Origin: an uncultured Pseudomonadota bacterium
GTDB taxonomy: Bacteria; Myxococcota_A; UBA796; SXON01
Direction: 5' to 3'
Length of the DNA: 45,721 nucleotides
NCBI GenBank assembly: GCA_903959175.1
Contig: CAJBVW010000101.1
Location: forward strand, 1 to 45,721
A model generated the notes under the pieces. That model saw only the letters and a program-made list of their open reading frames with translations, made no database searches and had not been told where the DNA came from. Below are positions 37,912 to 45,721 of this stretch, in pieces. The first letter of the stretch is position 1. Each line of letters opens with the position of its first letter. The position numbers and the translations under genes were made by a program.

Positions 37912-39714
37912 ATGCTCTCCCTCCTCCTGCACATGCACCAGCCGGACTACCGCGACCCACGCACCGGCAATCCGACCATGCCCTGGGTGCGGCTGCACGC
38001 GACGCGCGGCTACCGGGACGTGCCGCACGTCATCGCGGCGACGGGCGCGCAGGTGACCGTGAACGTGGTGCCCTCGCTCATCGACCAGTGGGAGCACTAC
38101 CGCGCGGGCGGGACGGACACGCACCTCGCGCTCGCGCGGCGGCACGCGGGCTCCTACGAGCCGCACGAGGCCGCGTGGTTGTTGCAGAACTTCTTCCATG
38201 GGAACCCGTCGAGCTTCTCCTGGTTTCCGGCCTGGGGGGCGCTGAAGGCGGCGCACGACGCGGGGGAGCGCTTCGACGCGCAGCGGCTCCGGGACGTGGT
38301 GGTGTGGTCGAACCTCGCGTGGTTCGGCTTCTCCGCGCTGCGGGACCACCCGGAGCTGCGCGAGCTGCGTCGGAAGGGGCACGGATACACGGAGGCCGAG
38401 AAGGCGCACGTCCTGGACGTGCAGGCCGCGATCCTCCAGGAACTTCCGTCCCTCTACCGCAAGCTCCCCGAGGTGAGCTGCACGCCCTACTACCACCCGA
38501 TCCTGCCGCTGCTCGTCGACACCGCGCACGCTCGTCGCAACCTGCCGGGTGTACCGGATCCCGGCTTCCGCTATCCGGACGACGCGAAGGAGCAGCTGGT
38601 GCGCGCGCGGGCGCGGGTCGAGGCGTGGATCGGCAAGCCGGTGCACGGGCTCTGGCCGTCGGAGGGCGCGGTGAGCCCCGAGGTGATCGAGCTCGCGGCG
38701 GACGCCGGTTACCGCTGGTTCGCGACGGACGAGGACGTGCTCGCGCGCTCGAAGCACGATCCCGGGGACATCGGCGGCCCCTTCGACGTGGGGCGGATGC
38801 GGGGGATCTTCCGGGATCACGGCCTGTCGGACCGCGTGGGCTTCGTGTACGCGAACTGGCGCGGGGAGGAGGCCGCGGCGGACCTGCTGCACCGCCTCGA
38901 AGGGAAGCCGCGGCTGTTGGCGCTCGACGGGGAGAACCCGTGGGAGTCCTACCGGGACGCCGGCGAGCACTTCCTGCGCGCGCTCCTGTCGAAGGCGCAC
39001 ACGCGCACCTGCGGCGAGATGGCGGCGGACGCGCCGCGGGGCCGCGTGCACGCGCTGCACACGGGCTCGTGGATCGGCGGCGACTTCGCGATCTGGATCG
39101 GGCACGCCGAGGACCGCGCCGCGTGGGAGCTCTTGCGGGACGCGCGGGCCGAGTGGGAGGCGCGGGGGCGGCCGCCGGCGGCGCGCGAGCACCTCCTGTC
39201 GGCGGAGGGGAGCGACTGGTTCTGGTGGTACGGCGACCAGTTCAGCACGCCGTTCGAGGGGGAATTCGACCGCTTGTTCCGGGCGCACCTGACCGCCGCG
39301 TGGGAGGCGATGGGCGCTCCCGTGCCCGCGGCGCTCTCGGAGCCGATCAAGCGCGCGGCGACGGGGATCGTGCCGCCCGCGGCCGCCTTGCCGCCGGACG
39401 GTGACGACTGGTTCGCCTGGGCACCGGCGGGGCGCGTGGAGCTGCGCGCGGGGGCGATGGCGCCGGTGCGCGGGATGCCGCGGACGCTGCTGTTCGGCGA
39501 GCGGGACGGCCGGTTGAACCTGAAGCTCGTGCCGTCGGGGGAGGGGTGGACGGCCCGGGCGGACGGCGCCGAGGTGGCCTTCGAGGCCGACCGCGCCGTG
39601 GTGGACGGGGGAGAGGCCGTGGTGCTCTCCGGGCCCGACGGGCTGCGGATCCCGGGGGAGGGCGCGCTGCGCTTGCCGTGGCGCGCGCGGGGCCCCGAAG
39701 CGCCGAAGGTGTAG
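37912..39714 (+). CDS. Glycoside hydrolase family 57 (alpha-glucan-active)
   Basis: A 600-residue GH57 enzyme. Family motifs in order: HMHQPDYR at 7-14, the nucleophile region GLWPSEGAVS with Glu251, LALDGENPWE with Asp339 and Glu341, and SDWFWWYGDQFS near 434-445. GH57 members act as alpha-amylase, amylopullulanase or 4-alpha-glucanotransferase on starch or glycogen; the domain layout with a C-terminal beta-rich region after about 500 resembles the amylopullulanase-like group. There is no signal peptide, so it is probably cytoplasmic glycogen metabolism. ATG 37912 is preferred to ATG 37876 because family members begin immediately before the HxH motif. Confidence 0.92.
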   Translation: MLSLLLHMHQPDYRDPRTGNPTMPWVRLHATRGYRDVPHVIAATGAQVTVNVVPSLIDQWEHYRAGGTDTHLALARRHAGSYEPHEAAWLLQNFFHGNPSSFSWFPAWGALKAAHDAGERFDAQRLRDVVVWSNLAWFGFSALRDHPELRELRRKGHGYTEAEKAHVLDVQAAILQELPSLYRKLPEVSCTPYYHPILPLLVDTAHARRNLPGVPDPGFRYPDDAKEQLVRARARVEAWIGKPVHGLWPSEGAVSPEVIELAADAGYRWFATDEDVLARSKHDPGDIGGPFDVGRMRGIFRDHGLSDRVGFVYANWRGEEAAADLLHRLEGKPRLLALDGENPWESYRDAGEHFLRALLSKAHTRTCGEMAADAPRGRVHALHTGSWIGGDFAIWIGHAEDRAAWELLRDARAEWEARGRPPAAREHLLSAEGSDWFWWYGDQFSTPFEGEFDRLFRAHLTAAWEAMGAPVPAALSEPIKRAATGIVPPAAALPPDGDDWFAWAPAGRVELRAGAMAPVRGMPRTLLFGERDGRLNLKLVPSGEGWTARADGAEVAFEADRAVVDGGEAVVLSGPDGLRIPGEGALRLPWRARGPEAPKV

Positions 39715-39765
39715 CCGCGTCGTCTCGGAATGTCGGCGCCCCCTTCCCGAGCGGCCGGTCGCGCG

Positions 39766-39771
39766 TAGCTT
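39766..39771 (+). promoter_or_regulatory. Candidate -10 box TAGCTT upstream of ABC transporter genes
   Basis: TAGCTT lies 22 nt before GTG 39794, in the only intergenic gap (79 bp) between GH57 and the ABC genes. It would place the transcript start near 39778, after the alternative GTG 39773. Confidence 0.35.
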
Positions 39772-39793
39772 CGTGTCGCGCCGGCTGACGCCT

Positions 39794-40498
39794 GTGCCCG
39801 AGGTGCTCTCCGTGTCCACGTCACCGGCCATCGCGCTCCGCAACGTGTCGCGCTCCTTCCAATCGGGGGGCGCCGACCTGACCGTCCTGGCCGACGTGAG
39901 CTTCGAGGTCGCGCGCGGCGAGCTGGTCGCCATCGTGGGGCCGAGCGGCTCGGGGAAGAGCACGCTCCTGGCGCTGCTCGCGGGCCTCGACCGCCCGACC
40001 ACGGGAGAGGTCTGGGTCGACGGCGAGCCCCTCCACACCCGCTCGGAGGACGCGCTCGCGCGGTGGCGGCGCGGGGCGCTCGGCTTCGTGTTCCAGTCGT
40101 TCCAGCTCCTCGACCACTTCACCGCGCGGGAGAACGTACAGTTTCCGCTCGAGCTCCTCGGGGACGCCGACCCCGCCGCGAAGGCCGACGTCCTGCTCGC
40201 CGCCGTGGGCCTCGGCCCGCGCGGTCACCACTACCCGCGGCAGCTCTCCGGCGGCGAGCAGCAGCGCGTCGCGGTCGCGCGGGCGTTCGCCGCCTCGCCC
40301 CGCATCCTCCTGGCGGACGAGCCCACCGGCAACCTCGACGGGAGCACCGGCGCCCGCGTCCTCGAGGTGATGGACACGTTGCGGCGCACCAGCGGCGCCA
40401 CCCTCGTGCTGGTCACCCACGACCCCGCCATCGCCGCCCGCTGCGACCGGCGCCTCACCATCCGGGACGGCCGCGTCGTCTCCGACGAGCGCTCGTGA
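39794..40498 (+). CDS. ABC transporter ATP-binding protein, LolD/YbbA/MacB-like
   Basis: A 234-residue ABC ATPase of the type that partners FtsX-like permeases. Walker A is GPSGSGKST (Lys55), Q-loop FVFQSFQLLDHF, signature LSGGEQQRVAVARA, Walker B ILLADEPTGNLD and the switch His in LVLVTHD. These export-type systems move lipoproteins, peptides or toxins, or do mechanotransmission. Several GTG starts are possible (39773, 39794, 39803, 39812); 39794 is chosen because it lies after the presumed transcript start and gives a family-typical N-terminus. The stop overlaps the permease GTG as GTGA. Confidence 0.92.
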   Translation: MPEVLSVSTSPAIALRNVSRSFQSGGADLTVLADVSFEVARGELVAIVGPSGSGKSTLLALLAGLDRPTTGEVWVDGEPLHTRSEDALARWRRGALGFVFQSFQLLDHFTARENVQFPLELLGDADPAAKADVLLAAVGLGPRGHHYPRQLSGGEQQRVAVARAFAASPRILLADEPTGNLDGSTGARVLEVMDTLRRTSGATLVLVTHDPAIAARCDRRLTIRDGRVVSDERS

Positions 40499-43038
40499 CC
40501 CTGCGGCTGATGATCCGCCTCATCGGGCGTGAGGTGCGCGGCGCCCGCGCGCGGCTGCTCCCGTTCCTCGCGTCGCTCGCCATCGGCGTGGCGGCGGTGG
40601 TGCTCGTCGCGGGCCTCGGCGACAGCCTCTCCCGCGCGATCCGTATGGAGGCGCGCCCGCTGCTCGGCGCGGACGTCACGGCGCGAAGCTCGCGGCCCAT
40701 CCCCGCCTCCTTCGACGGCGTGGCCGCCGCCTTCCCCGACGTGCAGCGCGCCGACACCGTCGACTTCCTCACGATGGTCGCGGCGCCCGCCGGCGCGGAC
40801 GGCGCGCCCGGGCGCAGCGTCATGGCCGAGCTCAAGGCGGTCTCGCCGGGGTGGCCCTTCTACGGCGCGCCGACGCTCGATCCCGCGCGCCCGCTCGCCG
40901 ATCTGCTCGATCCTGCCGGCGTCGTCGTCGAGCCGACGCTCCTGGAGCGGCTGGGGCTCGCCCCCGGCGCCGAGGTGCGTGTCGGCGGCGCCAGCTTCAC
41001 GGTGCGCGGCGTCATCACCGCCGAGCCGGGGCGGCTCCCGAGCGGCCTCGCCGCGGGCCCGCGCATCCTCCTGAGCCTCGACGGCCTCGCCCGCGCCGGC
41101 CTCGGCGAGAGCGGCGCCCGGAACACCTACCGCGCCCTGTTCCGCGTCCCCGACGAGGCCCGCGCCGGCGCCCTCGCGACGTGGCTGAAGGAGGACGCCG
41201 CGGACGCGACGTGGACGCGCATCGAGACCTGGTCCGACGCGCAGCCCTCTACCCAGCGCAGCATCGAGCGCACCTCCTCCTACCTCGGCCTCGTCGCGCT
41301 CCTCTCGCTCGTGGTCGGCGGCGTGGGCGTCGCCCAGAGCACGCGGGCGTGGATGGCCCGCCGGCTCGACGCGCTCGCGGTGCAGCGGTGCCTCGGCATG
41401 ACGACGGGAGAGATCCGCACCCTCGCCCTCACGCAGACCGCCGTGCTCGCCGCCGTCGGCAGCGTCGCGGGCGCGGCGCTCGGCGTGGCGGCCCTCTCCG
41501 CGGCGCCCTACGTGCTCGAAGGGCTCCTCCCCGTCGGCGCCGTACAGCCCTGGCAGCCCGTAGCCATCGCGCGCGGCGTGGCCCTCGGCGTCGGCATTGC
41601 GCTCCTGTTCGCCGCCCGTCCGCTCGACCAGGCCGCGCGCGTGCCGCCCCTCCGCGTGCTCCGCCGCGACGTCGAGCCGCTCCCCGACCCGCCCCTCCGC
41701 GCCGCGCTCGGCGCCCTCGCGCTCGGCGGCGGCATCTACGGCCTCGCGTGGGTACAGTCCCGCGATCCGCTCGTCGCCGCCGCGTTCGTCGGGGGCCTCG
41801 GCGCCGTGGCCGGCGTGGGCGCGCTCTCCGCGACGGTGCTCGCTCGGGGCCTCGGCCGCTACGCGCACCGGGTCCGCACCTGGTGGCTCCGACACGGGCT
41901 CGCGTCGCTCGGGCGCCCCGGCTCCGGGTTCGTGCCGGCGGCGGTCTCCCTCGCGATCGGCGTGGTCGTGGTCCTCACCACCGTGCTCGTCGAGGGCCGC
42001 ATCTTCGCCCAGATCGAGGACGAGTTCCCCGCCGCGGCCCCGAGCGCCTTCCTCGTCGACGTGCAGCCGGACCAGCGGGACGGCGTCGTGGCGATCCTGG
42101 AGAAAGCCGGGGCAACCCGGGTGAAGTCCGCTCCCATGGTCGTCGGCCGCCTCCTCGCGATCGACGGGCGCGGGGTGGAGGCCCTCGTCGCCGAGCGCGG
42201 CGAGGACGAGCGGTGGTCGCTCACCCGCGAGCAGCGCCTCTCCTACATGGCGGCCCTCCCGCCCGACAACGTCATCGTCGCGGGCGCCGCCTTCTCCGCG
42301 GCGGTCCCCGTCTCGGACGCCGCCCCCGCCGAGCTCTCGCTCGAGCAGCGCTACGCCGAGAGCCTCGGCGCGACGGTCGGCAGCCGCCTCCGCTTCGACG
42401 TCCAGGGCGTCCCCGTCGAGTTCGTCGTGAGCAGCCTGCGCACGGTGTCGTGGGAGAGCTTCGACATGAACTTCTTCCTCGTGGCCGAGCCCGGCGTGCT
42501 GGAGCAGGCGCCGCAGTCGCTCCTCGTCACCGCGCAGCTCGCCGCGGACCGCGAGGCCGGCGTGCAGGACACGCTCGCCGCCGCCTTCCCCAACGTGACG
42601 CTCGTGAGCGTGCGCGCGGCGCTGATCCAGGCACGCGGCCTCCTCGAGCGCATGGGGTGGGGCATCCGCGCCGTCGGCGCCTTCACCGCCCTCGCGGGCA
42701 TCGCCATCCTCGTGAGCGGCGTCGCGGCGGACGCGGCGCGCCAGGGCCGAAAGGTCGCCCTCCTCAAGACGCTCGGCACCACCCGCGCGGGCGTCGTCGG
42801 CCTCTTCGCCATCGAGTACGGCCTCATCGGGCTCCTCTCCGGCGTGCTCGGGGCGAGCGGGGCGCTCGGCTTCAGCTACGTCGTCGTGACGCGCCTGATG
42901 CGCCTCGGCTGGCACACGGACGTGCCCGTGCTCCTCGCGGCGGTCGCCCTCACCGCGGGGCTCTCCGCCGTGGTGGGCGTCCTCGCCAACGCGCGCGCCC
43001 TGCGGGTGCGGCCTTCCGAGGTGCTGAGGGGCGAGTAG
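40495..43038 (+). CDS. ABC transporter permease, FtsX-like (YbbP/double-FtsX type)
   Basis: An 847-residue inner-membrane permease. One N-terminal helix (LLPFLASLAIGVAAVVLVAGLG, near 17-38) is followed by a periplasmic MacB-like region to about 260. A first FtsX bundle lies at about 262-400 (YLGLVALLSLVVGGVGVAQS, then LTQTAVLAAVGSVAGAALG), with further helices to about 510. A second periplasmic domain and a final FtsX bundle at about 720-835 (IRAVGAFTALAGIAILVSGVAAD) follow. This layout is that of YbbP-type permeases, partners of YbbA ATPases. It is translationally coupled to the upstream ATPase; the substrate is unknown. Confidence 0.9.
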   Translation: MTLRLMIRLIGREVRGARARLLPFLASLAIGVAAVVLVAGLGDSLSRAIRMEARPLLGADVTARSSRPIPASFDGVAAAFPDVQRADTVDFLTMVAAPAGADGAPGRSVMAELKAVSPGWPFYGAPTLDPARPLADLLDPAGVVVEPTLLERLGLAPGAEVRVGGASFTVRGVITAEPGRLPSGLAAGPRILLSLDGLARAGLGESGARNTYRALFRVPDEARAGALATWLKEDAADATWTRIETWSDAQPSTQRSIERTSSYLGLVALLSLVVGGVGVAQSTRAWMARRLDALAVQRCLGMTTGEIRTLALTQTAVLAAVGSVAGAALGVAALSAAPYVLEGLLPVGAVQPWQPVAIARGVALGVGIALLFAARPLDQAARVPPLRVLRRDVEPLPDPPLRAALGALALGGGIYGLAWVQSRDPLVAAAFVGGLGAVAGVGALSATVLARGLGRYAHRVRTWWLRHGLASLGRPGSGFVPAAVSLAIGVVVVLTTVLVEGRIFAQIEDEFPAAAPSAFLVDVQPDQRDGVVAILEKAGATRVKSAPMVVGRLLAIDGRGVEALVAERGEDERWSLTREQRLSYMAALPPDNVIVAGAAFSAAVPVSDAAPAELSLEQRYAESLGATVGSRLRFDVQGVPVEFVVSSLRTVSWESFDMNFFLVAEPGVLEQAPQSLLVTAQLAADREAGVQDTLAAAFPNVTLVSVRAALIQARGLLERMGWGIRAVGAFTALAGIAILVSGVAADAARQGRKVALLKTLGTTRAGVVGLFAIEYGLIGLLSGVLGASGALGFSYVVVTRLMRLGWHTDVPVLLAAVALTAGLSAVVGVLANARALRVRPSEVLRGE

Positions 43039-43057
43039 CCGTCGCGATCGGATAGCA

Positions 43058-44284
43058 ATGGCGATGTCCCCGCGCGTCCGCTTCGGCCTGCTCGTGAGCC
43101 TCTACCTCTCGCAGGGGCTCCCGTTCGGCTTCTTCACCAAGGCGCTGCCGGTGCTCCTGCGGCAACAAGGGGCCTCCCTCCCGGAGATCGGCCTCTCCAA
43201 CCTGCTCGCGCTGCCGTGGATGCTCAAGTTCGTGTGGGCGCCGCTGGTGGACCGCCGCGGGCACGGCGGCATGGGGCGGCGGCGCGGCGTCATCCTCCCG
43301 CTCCAGATCGCGACCGTCGCGGTGCTCGTGGCGCTCGCCGCGGTGAACCCCGCGTGGGGGATGATCCCGCTCCTCGTCGCGGTGCTCCTCTGTAATCTGC
43401 TTGCCGCCACCCAGGACATCGCGACGGACGCGCTCGCGGTCGACCTCCTCGGCCCCGGTGAGCGCGGGCTCGGCAACGGCGTGCAGGTCGGCGCCTACCG
43501 CCTCGGCATGGTCATCGGCGGCGGCGGCCTGCTCGTCGTGTTCGAGGCGATCGGCTGGACGAGCAGCTTCCTGGCGATGGCGGCCATCCTCGCGGTCGCG
43601 ACGATTCCGATCGCCGTGTTCCGCGAGCCCGTGCCCGCGGCCGCCCCGGACGACGGCGCCGGCGGCGTCGACTGGCGCGCGCTCGGCGTGTGGTGGACGC
43701 GCAGCGACACCGCCGCGTGGCTGCTGCTGCTGTTCGTCTACAAGCTCGGGGACGCCCTCGCCGGCGCCATGGTCAGCCCGATGATGGTGGACGCCGGTCT
43801 CGACATGGCCGACGTCGGCTGGATCCTCGGGACGATCGGCAGCGCGATGGGCCTCGTGGGCGCGCTGCTCGGCGGCTGGGGCGCCGGCGTGCTCGGCCGG
43901 CGGCGGGCGCTGGTCCTGTTCGGGGTCCTCCAGTCCGTCGCGGTCGGCGGCTACGCGCTCGCGGCGCGGTGGCCCTCGCTCGGCGCCTTCCAGGCCGCGG
44001 CCGCGGCGGAGCACCTCTTCGGCGGCATGGCGACCGTCGCGCTCTTCACCGCCATGATGGACGCCTGCCGGGGCGAGCGCGCCGCCACCGACTACACGCT
44101 CCAGGCCTGCGTCGTCGTGGGCGCGACCGGCCTCGGTGCCGTCCTCTCGGGCTTCCTGGCCGAGCCGCTCGGCTTCCCCGCGTTCTTCGCCGTCTCCGCG
44201 GCGCTCTCGCTCGTGGGGGCCGGTCTCGTGGCCGTCTACACGGCGCGCGGCGGGGGCTTCACGCCCCGACTCGCGGCGATCTAG
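43058..44284 (+). CDS. AmpG-like major facilitator transporter
   Basis: A 408-residue MFS protein with about twelve hydrophobic segments. The N-terminus SQGLPFGFFTKALPVLLRQQG and LPWMLKFVWAPLVDR match the AmpG/acetyl-CoA transporter branch, as does AATQDIATDALAVDLL near 113-128. AmpG imports muropeptides for cell-wall recycling; relatives carry other solutes, so specificity is inferred. ATG 43058 and ATG 43064 are both possible: GATAGCAA just upstream would place a leaderless start at the second. The TAG stop shares a CTAG palindrome with the convergent oxygenase gene. Confidence 0.85.
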   Translation: MAMSPRVRFGLLVSLYLSQGLPFGFFTKALPVLLRQQGASLPEIGLSNLLALPWMLKFVWAPLVDRRGHGGMGRRRGVILPLQIATVAVLVALAAVNPAWGMIPLLVAVLLCNLLAATQDIATDALAVDLLGPGERGLGNGVQVGAYRLGMVIGGGGLLVVFEAIGWTSSFLAMAAILAVATIPIAVFREPVPAAAPDDGAGGVDWRALGVWWTRSDTAAWLLLLFVYKLGDALAGAMVSPMMVDAGLDMADVGWILGTIGSAMGLVGALLGGWGAGVLGRRRALVLFGVLQSVAVGGYALAARWPSLGAFQAAAAAEHLFGGMATVALFTAMMDACRGERAATDYTLQACVVVGATGLGAVLSGFLAEPLGFPAFFAVSAALSLVGAGLVAVYTARGGGFTPRLAAI

Positions 44285-45147
44285 GCGGTCCACCAGCCGG
44301 AGAGGGTGAGGCGCTCGCGGGCCGGCGTCTCGACGACGTGCCAGGTGGTGGGCCCCGGGACGAAGAGCAGGAGGTCCCCCGCGAAGGGGAGCCAGCGCTC
44401 GGAGACGACAAAGGCCTCCGGCGTGGGCGCCCCGAAGGCGATGGCGCCGCCGTCGGCCGCGGTCCAGGCGTCGCAGAGGCCGAGCGCCCAGGTCGCGGCG
44501 TAGCGGCGGCCGTCGGGGTGGGCGCGCATGCCGTCGCCGGGGCCCATGCGCCACGCGTTGAGCACGAGGGCGTCGGGGAGGGACACCCCGAGCGCGCCGC
44601 CGACGAGGGCGCGGAGGGCGGGATCGAGGAGCAGGGCGCGCCAGGCGTCGAGGACGGGGGCGGCGCCGGGCTCGGCGCGCCACGCGTGCACCCGGTCGGT
44701 CTCGAAGCGGGCGAAGGCCGCGGCGCGGGCCTCCGTCGCGAGTGTGTGGATGTGCTCCGCGCCCAGGAAGCCCCGCAACGTCAGGCGCGCGCGCCCCGCG
44801 GCGCGGTCCTCGGCGAGCCGGCGCCACGTTTCGGGCTCCCGCCACGCGGGGGCGACGAGGGCGGGGAGCGCGGCGGCGTCGGCCGGATCGAGGCGCGGTG
44901 ACACCACGGGGGGCGCCGCGGCCAGCGGCAGCACGCGCGCAGCCCACACGCTCGCGCGCACGGCGTCGGCGACCGCCCCTTCGAGGAGCGTGGCGCCGTC
45001 GAGCCGCGCGAGGAGGACGGCGTCGGGGGCGTCCAGGGACGCGGCCTCGGCCGACGAGAGCGCCACGAGGCGCTCCAGGAGCGGATCGTAGAGGTCCACG
45101 CCGCCGTCCGGTCGCGCGTGGCGCAGCACCTCGGGGCGGAGCTTCAC
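44281..45147 (-). CDS. 2-oxoglutarate/Fe(II)-dependent oxygenase-like protein
   Basis: A 288-residue protein whose C-terminal half carries a double-stranded beta-helix iron site: H210-x-D212 (MRAHPDGRR), distal His270 (PTTWHVVE) and the 2OG-binding Arg279 (ARERLTLSGWW). This fits prolyl-hydroxylase-type 2OG oxygenases, which hydroxylate proteins, amino acids or natural products. The first 75 residues (DLYDPLLERLVALSSAEAASL, with a hydrophobic helix after) resemble a PqqD-like winged-helix peptide-binding domain, a tentative call. GTG 45147 lies 16 bp after the thrombospondin-repeat gene, so they may be one operon. Confidence 0.8.
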   Translation of the reverse strand: MKLRPEVLRHARPDGGVDLYDPLLERLVALSSAEAASLDAPDAVLLARLDGATLLEGAVADAVRASVWAARVLPLAAAPPVVSPRLDPADAAALPALVAPAWREPETWRRLAEDRAAGRARLTLRGFLGAEHIHTLATEARAAAFARFETDRVHAWRAEPGAAPVLDAWRALLLDPALRALVGGALGVSLPDALVLNAWRMGPGDGMRAHPDGRRYAATWALGLCDAWTAADGGAIAFGAPTPEAFVVSERWLPFAGDLLLFVPGPTTWHVVETPARERLTLSGWWTA

Positions 45148-45163
45148 CGCGCCCGGGCCCGCG

Positions 45164-45721
45164 TCAGTCGCGCGCGCGGCGGAGGGAGGCGACCGCGAGG
45201 GCGATCAGGACGCCGAACCAGCCGCTCGCCGCTGGCACCGCGTCGCACCGGCTGCCGCCGCCGCGCAGCAGCTCGCCGTCGCACACGTCTCCGGTGCCGT
45301 CCCCGTCGACCTCGTCGAGCTGGTCGGGGTTGTACACGTCCGGGCAGTTGTCGCAGGCGTTGCCGAGGAGGTCCTGGTCGTTGTCGTCCTGCTCGACGTT
45401 CACGACCGTGGGGCAGTTGTCGCAGGCGTCCCCGATGCCGTCGATGTCCTCGTCCTCCTGGCCGGGGTCGGCGACGCCGGGGCAGGTGTCGCAGGCGTTG
45501 CCGAAGCCGTCGCCGTCGTCGTCCTCGCCGTCGGGATCGGCGAAGAAGGGGCAGGAGTCGCAGGCGTCCCCGAGGCTGTCGTCGTCCGAGTCGAGCTGGT
45601 CGAGGTTGAAGGCGTCGGGGCAGTTGTCGCAGAGGTCGCCGAAGCCGTCGAAGTCGGCGTCGGCCTGCGAGTCGTTGTTCTGGCCCTCGCAGTTGTCGCA
45701 GGCGTCCCCGATGCCGTCGCC
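45164..45721 (-). CDS. Thrombospondin type 3 repeat protein, C-terminal part, MYXO-CTERM-like end
   Basis: The frame is open to the window edge; only the last 185 residues are visible and the start lies outside. Six CD(N/S/T)C-type calcium-binding thrombospondin type 3 repeats of about 23 residues follow one another (for example CDNCPDAFNLDQLDSDDD), then GELLRGGGSRCDAV, a hydrophobic stretch (GWFGVLIALAVASL) and RRARD, a MYXO-CTERM-like terminus. Such proteins are exported and surface displayed, with the repeats binding many Ca2+ ions. A late in-frame ATG-like start would cut through the repeats and is not the true start. Confidence 0.85.
   Translation of the reverse strand, partial: GDGIGDACDNCEGQNNDSQADADFDGFGDLCDNCPDAFNLDQLDSDDDSLGDACDSCPFFADPDGEDDDGDGFGNACDTCPGVADPGQEDEDIDGIGDACDNCPTVVNVEQDDNDQDLLGNACDNCPDVYNPDQLDEVDGDGTGDVCDGELLRGGGSRCDAVPAASGWFGVLIALAVASLRRARD
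45300..45721 (-). repeat. Tandem 69-bp coding repeats (thrombospondin type 3)
   Basis: The motif GTCGCAGGCGT(T/C)(G/C)CC recurs about every 69 bp (near 45351, 45417, 45486, 45555 and 45696), each copy encoding part of a CDxC Asp-rich loop. The spacing equals 23 codons and the frame is kept, so these are protein repeats. Confidence 0.85.

Noticed and set aside
37789-40122. Long upstream in-frame extension of asd through the GH57 gene
   Set aside because: ASADH family proteins begin at [13 protein letters not shown]; the extension is the antisense of GH57 and has no domain.
45300-45721. Regular direct repeats that could suggest a CRISPR array
   Set aside because: Spacing is exactly 23 codons, the frame is kept, and the units encode thrombospondin type 3 calcium loops; spacers are not unique sequence.

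Overview
The window is very GC-rich bacterial chromosome, densely packed with 43 recognisable protein genes on both strands. No intergenic stretch exceeds about 150 bp. I see no rRNA, tRNA, insertion sequence, prophage or CRISPR array. Several features point to a member of the Myxococcota or a close deltaproteobacterial relative. Three secreted proteins end in MYXO-CTERM-like tails (Cys/Gly patch, hydrophobic stretch, Arg cluster). There are MopE-type and thrombospondin type 3 calcium-repeat proteins, many small lipoproteins, and a MoxR/CoxE-type VWA pair.

Layout. 1-2.4 kb (minus): an FKBP isomerase and a NYN-LOTUS RNA-binding protein. 2.5-5.3 kb (plus): a MoxR ATPase, a CoxE-like VWA protein and a di-iron desaturase, tightly coupled. 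5.3-9.8 kb: a minus-strand operon of desaturase, GH3 acyl-amido synthetase-like enzyme and Rieske oxygenase, divergent from an alpha/beta hydrolase; with the first desaturase this looks like an uncharacterised lipid or isoprenoid modification locus. 9.8-14.8 kb (minus): a five-gene operon of compact subtilase, FadL-like outer membrane protein, MmgE/PrpD protein, four-helix membrane protein and GNAT-like protein. 14.9-17.5 kb (plus): a membrane protein and a large secreted repeat protein. 17.4-18.8 kb (minus): moaD-moaE-trmB. 18.8-23.9 kb: lipoproteins, a VWA lipoprotein with a MYXO-CTERM partner, a SlyD-like FKBP and a DJ-1 protein. 23.9-27.9 kb: dCTPase-like MazG, an HTTM membrane protein and partner, a single-haem lipoprotein and a glycosyltransferase fusion. 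28-37.8 kb (minus): a barrel protein, murG, a MopE lipoprotein, parE and parC, a small membrane protein and asd. 37.9-44.3 kb (plus): a GH57 glucanotransferase-like enzyme, an ABC ATPase/permease pair and an AmpG-like transporter. 44.3 kb to the right edge (minus): a 2OG-Fe(II) oxygenase and the C-terminal part of a thrombospondin-repeat protein that runs out of the window.

Three genome-style features stand out. First, many transcription units have a TA-initial -10-like hexamer only 5-9 nt before the start codon, suggesting leaderless mRNAs. Second, consecutive genes are repeatedly joined by GTGA overlaps (and one apparent CTGA), and convergent genes abut or overlap with no room for terminators. 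Third, almost all exported proteins have extremely short signal peptides with no positive charge. The best candidates for undescribed biology are the Rieske/GH3/two-desaturase/hydrolase locus and the subtilase-OMP-PrpD operon, whose protease appears to lack the oxyanion-hole Asn.
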